From assembly GCF_965655635.1 (NCBI RefSeq), contig NZ_CBFHHE010000038.1, positions 1 through 14,917 of the forward strand: a stretch of DNA of 14,917 nt. Reading direction: 5' to 3'. Under the pieces are notes generated by a model, which was not told the DNA's origin, searched no databases, and was given only the letters and a program-made list of their open reading frames with translations. The first letter of the stretch is position 1. Every line of letters starts with the position of its first letter. Source of the stretch: Nereida sp965655635 (GTDB taxonomy: Bacteria; Pseudomonadota; Alphaproteobacteria; Rhodobacterales; Rhodobacteraceae). The translations under genes and the position numbers were made by a program. This document shows positions 14,644 to 14,917 of the stretch, one piece after another.

Positions 14644-14917
14644 ATGGAAAATGAAGCACTCATTCGTCTAACGATCTTTATTGGGTTGTTCGTGATTTTC
14701 GCGAGCTTCGAGGCATGGGCACCTCGGCGCAAACGTGTCCAATCACAGCCAAGGCGCTGGCTGACGAATTGGGGCATCACCCTGCTCGATACCCTGACGT
14801 TGCGCGCGCTTTCTGTCGTCCTGCCCCTACTTGCCGTGGGCGCCGCGTTCGATGCAGAGCGCTTAGGCTGGGGGCTTTTCAATCAGGTCAGCTTACCTTT
14901 TGCAGTTGAGTTAATCC
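14644..14917 (+). CDS. Sterol desaturase-family membrane hydroxylase, N-terminal part
   Basis: The frame opens with ATG at 14644 and runs without a stop to the window edge, giving 91 codons. The visible part reads MENEALIRLTIFIGLFVIFA with a first membrane segment (about residues 7-23). It continues with EAWAPRRKR, NWGITLLDTLTLRAL and a second hydrophobic stretch (about 55-68), then GWGLFNQV. This pattern is typical of the N-terminus of the sterol desaturase/fatty acid hydroxylase family in Rhodobacteraceae. The His-rich di-iron motifs that would confirm it lie beyond the window. It starts 54 bases after argB, with AAGG about 12 bases upstream. No terminator separates them clearly. Confidence 0.8.
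   Translation, partial: MENEALIRLTIFIGLFVIFASFEAWAPRRKRVQSQPRRWLTNWGITLLDTLTLRALSVVLPLLAVGAAFDAERLGWGLFNQVSLPFAVELI

Noticed and set aside
14586..14882. Minus-strand frame opposite the right-edge gene
   Set aside because: The plus-strand frame from 14644 matches the N-terminus of the sterol desaturase family, so this is its shadow.

Overview
The window looks like chromosomal DNA of an alphaproteobacterium, most likely a marine Rhodobacteraceae (Roseobacter-group) member. This rests on the gene set and order rpmH, rnpA, yidD, ttcA ... yidC, MOSC, yihA, argB, sterol desaturase, on the protein sequences themselves, and on moderate GC. It is inferred from family knowledge, not from a database search.

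Left block (1-3091, accessory character). A 249-base gap packed with GTCC/GGAC inverted repeats that can fold in competing ways precedes a minus-strand gene for a large surface protein (250-2547). That protein has a signal peptide, 25-residue DUF285/BspA-type repeats, Ig-like and PKD-like domains, and a C-terminal outer-membrane beta-barrel ending in Phe. Upstream of it lies a 540-base AT-rich gap with a GC-rich patch, the 3' part of a tRNA gene that has no 5' half, and a TTAGGG(G)ACA direct repeat. These features suggest a site of past insertion or recombination.

Middle block (3092-6814, minus strand): tRNA-Arg(ACG), then a probable operon transcribed TVP38/DedA-like membrane protein -> FAD/NAD(P) disulfide oxidoreductase -> sensor histidine kinase. 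Spacings are 2 and 30 bases. A perfect inverted repeat over a candidate -10 element sits in front of the operon.

Right block (7094-14917, plus strand): a divergent intergenic region with a TTGACA promoter, then the ribosome/RNase P/membrane-insertion cluster: rpmH (L34), rnpA, yidD, ttcA (tRNA 2-thiocytidine synthesis), a GGDEF-like/EAL protein with an intact phosphodiesterase site, yidC, a MOSC protein, the GTPase gene yihA (engB), argB, and the first 91 codons of a sterol desaturase-family gene cut by the window edge. Several junctions overlap (ATGA or TAATG), which indicates translational coupling.

The most striking regulatory signal is a near-perfect 14-bp-stem hairpin followed by five T at 7270-7303. 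It has the form of an intrinsic terminator, yet it lies inside the first codons of the only available rnpA reading frame. It could set the ratio of L34 to RNase P protein and it makes the rnpA start site uncertain. No CRISPR array, transposase, integrase or recognisable new defence system is visible.
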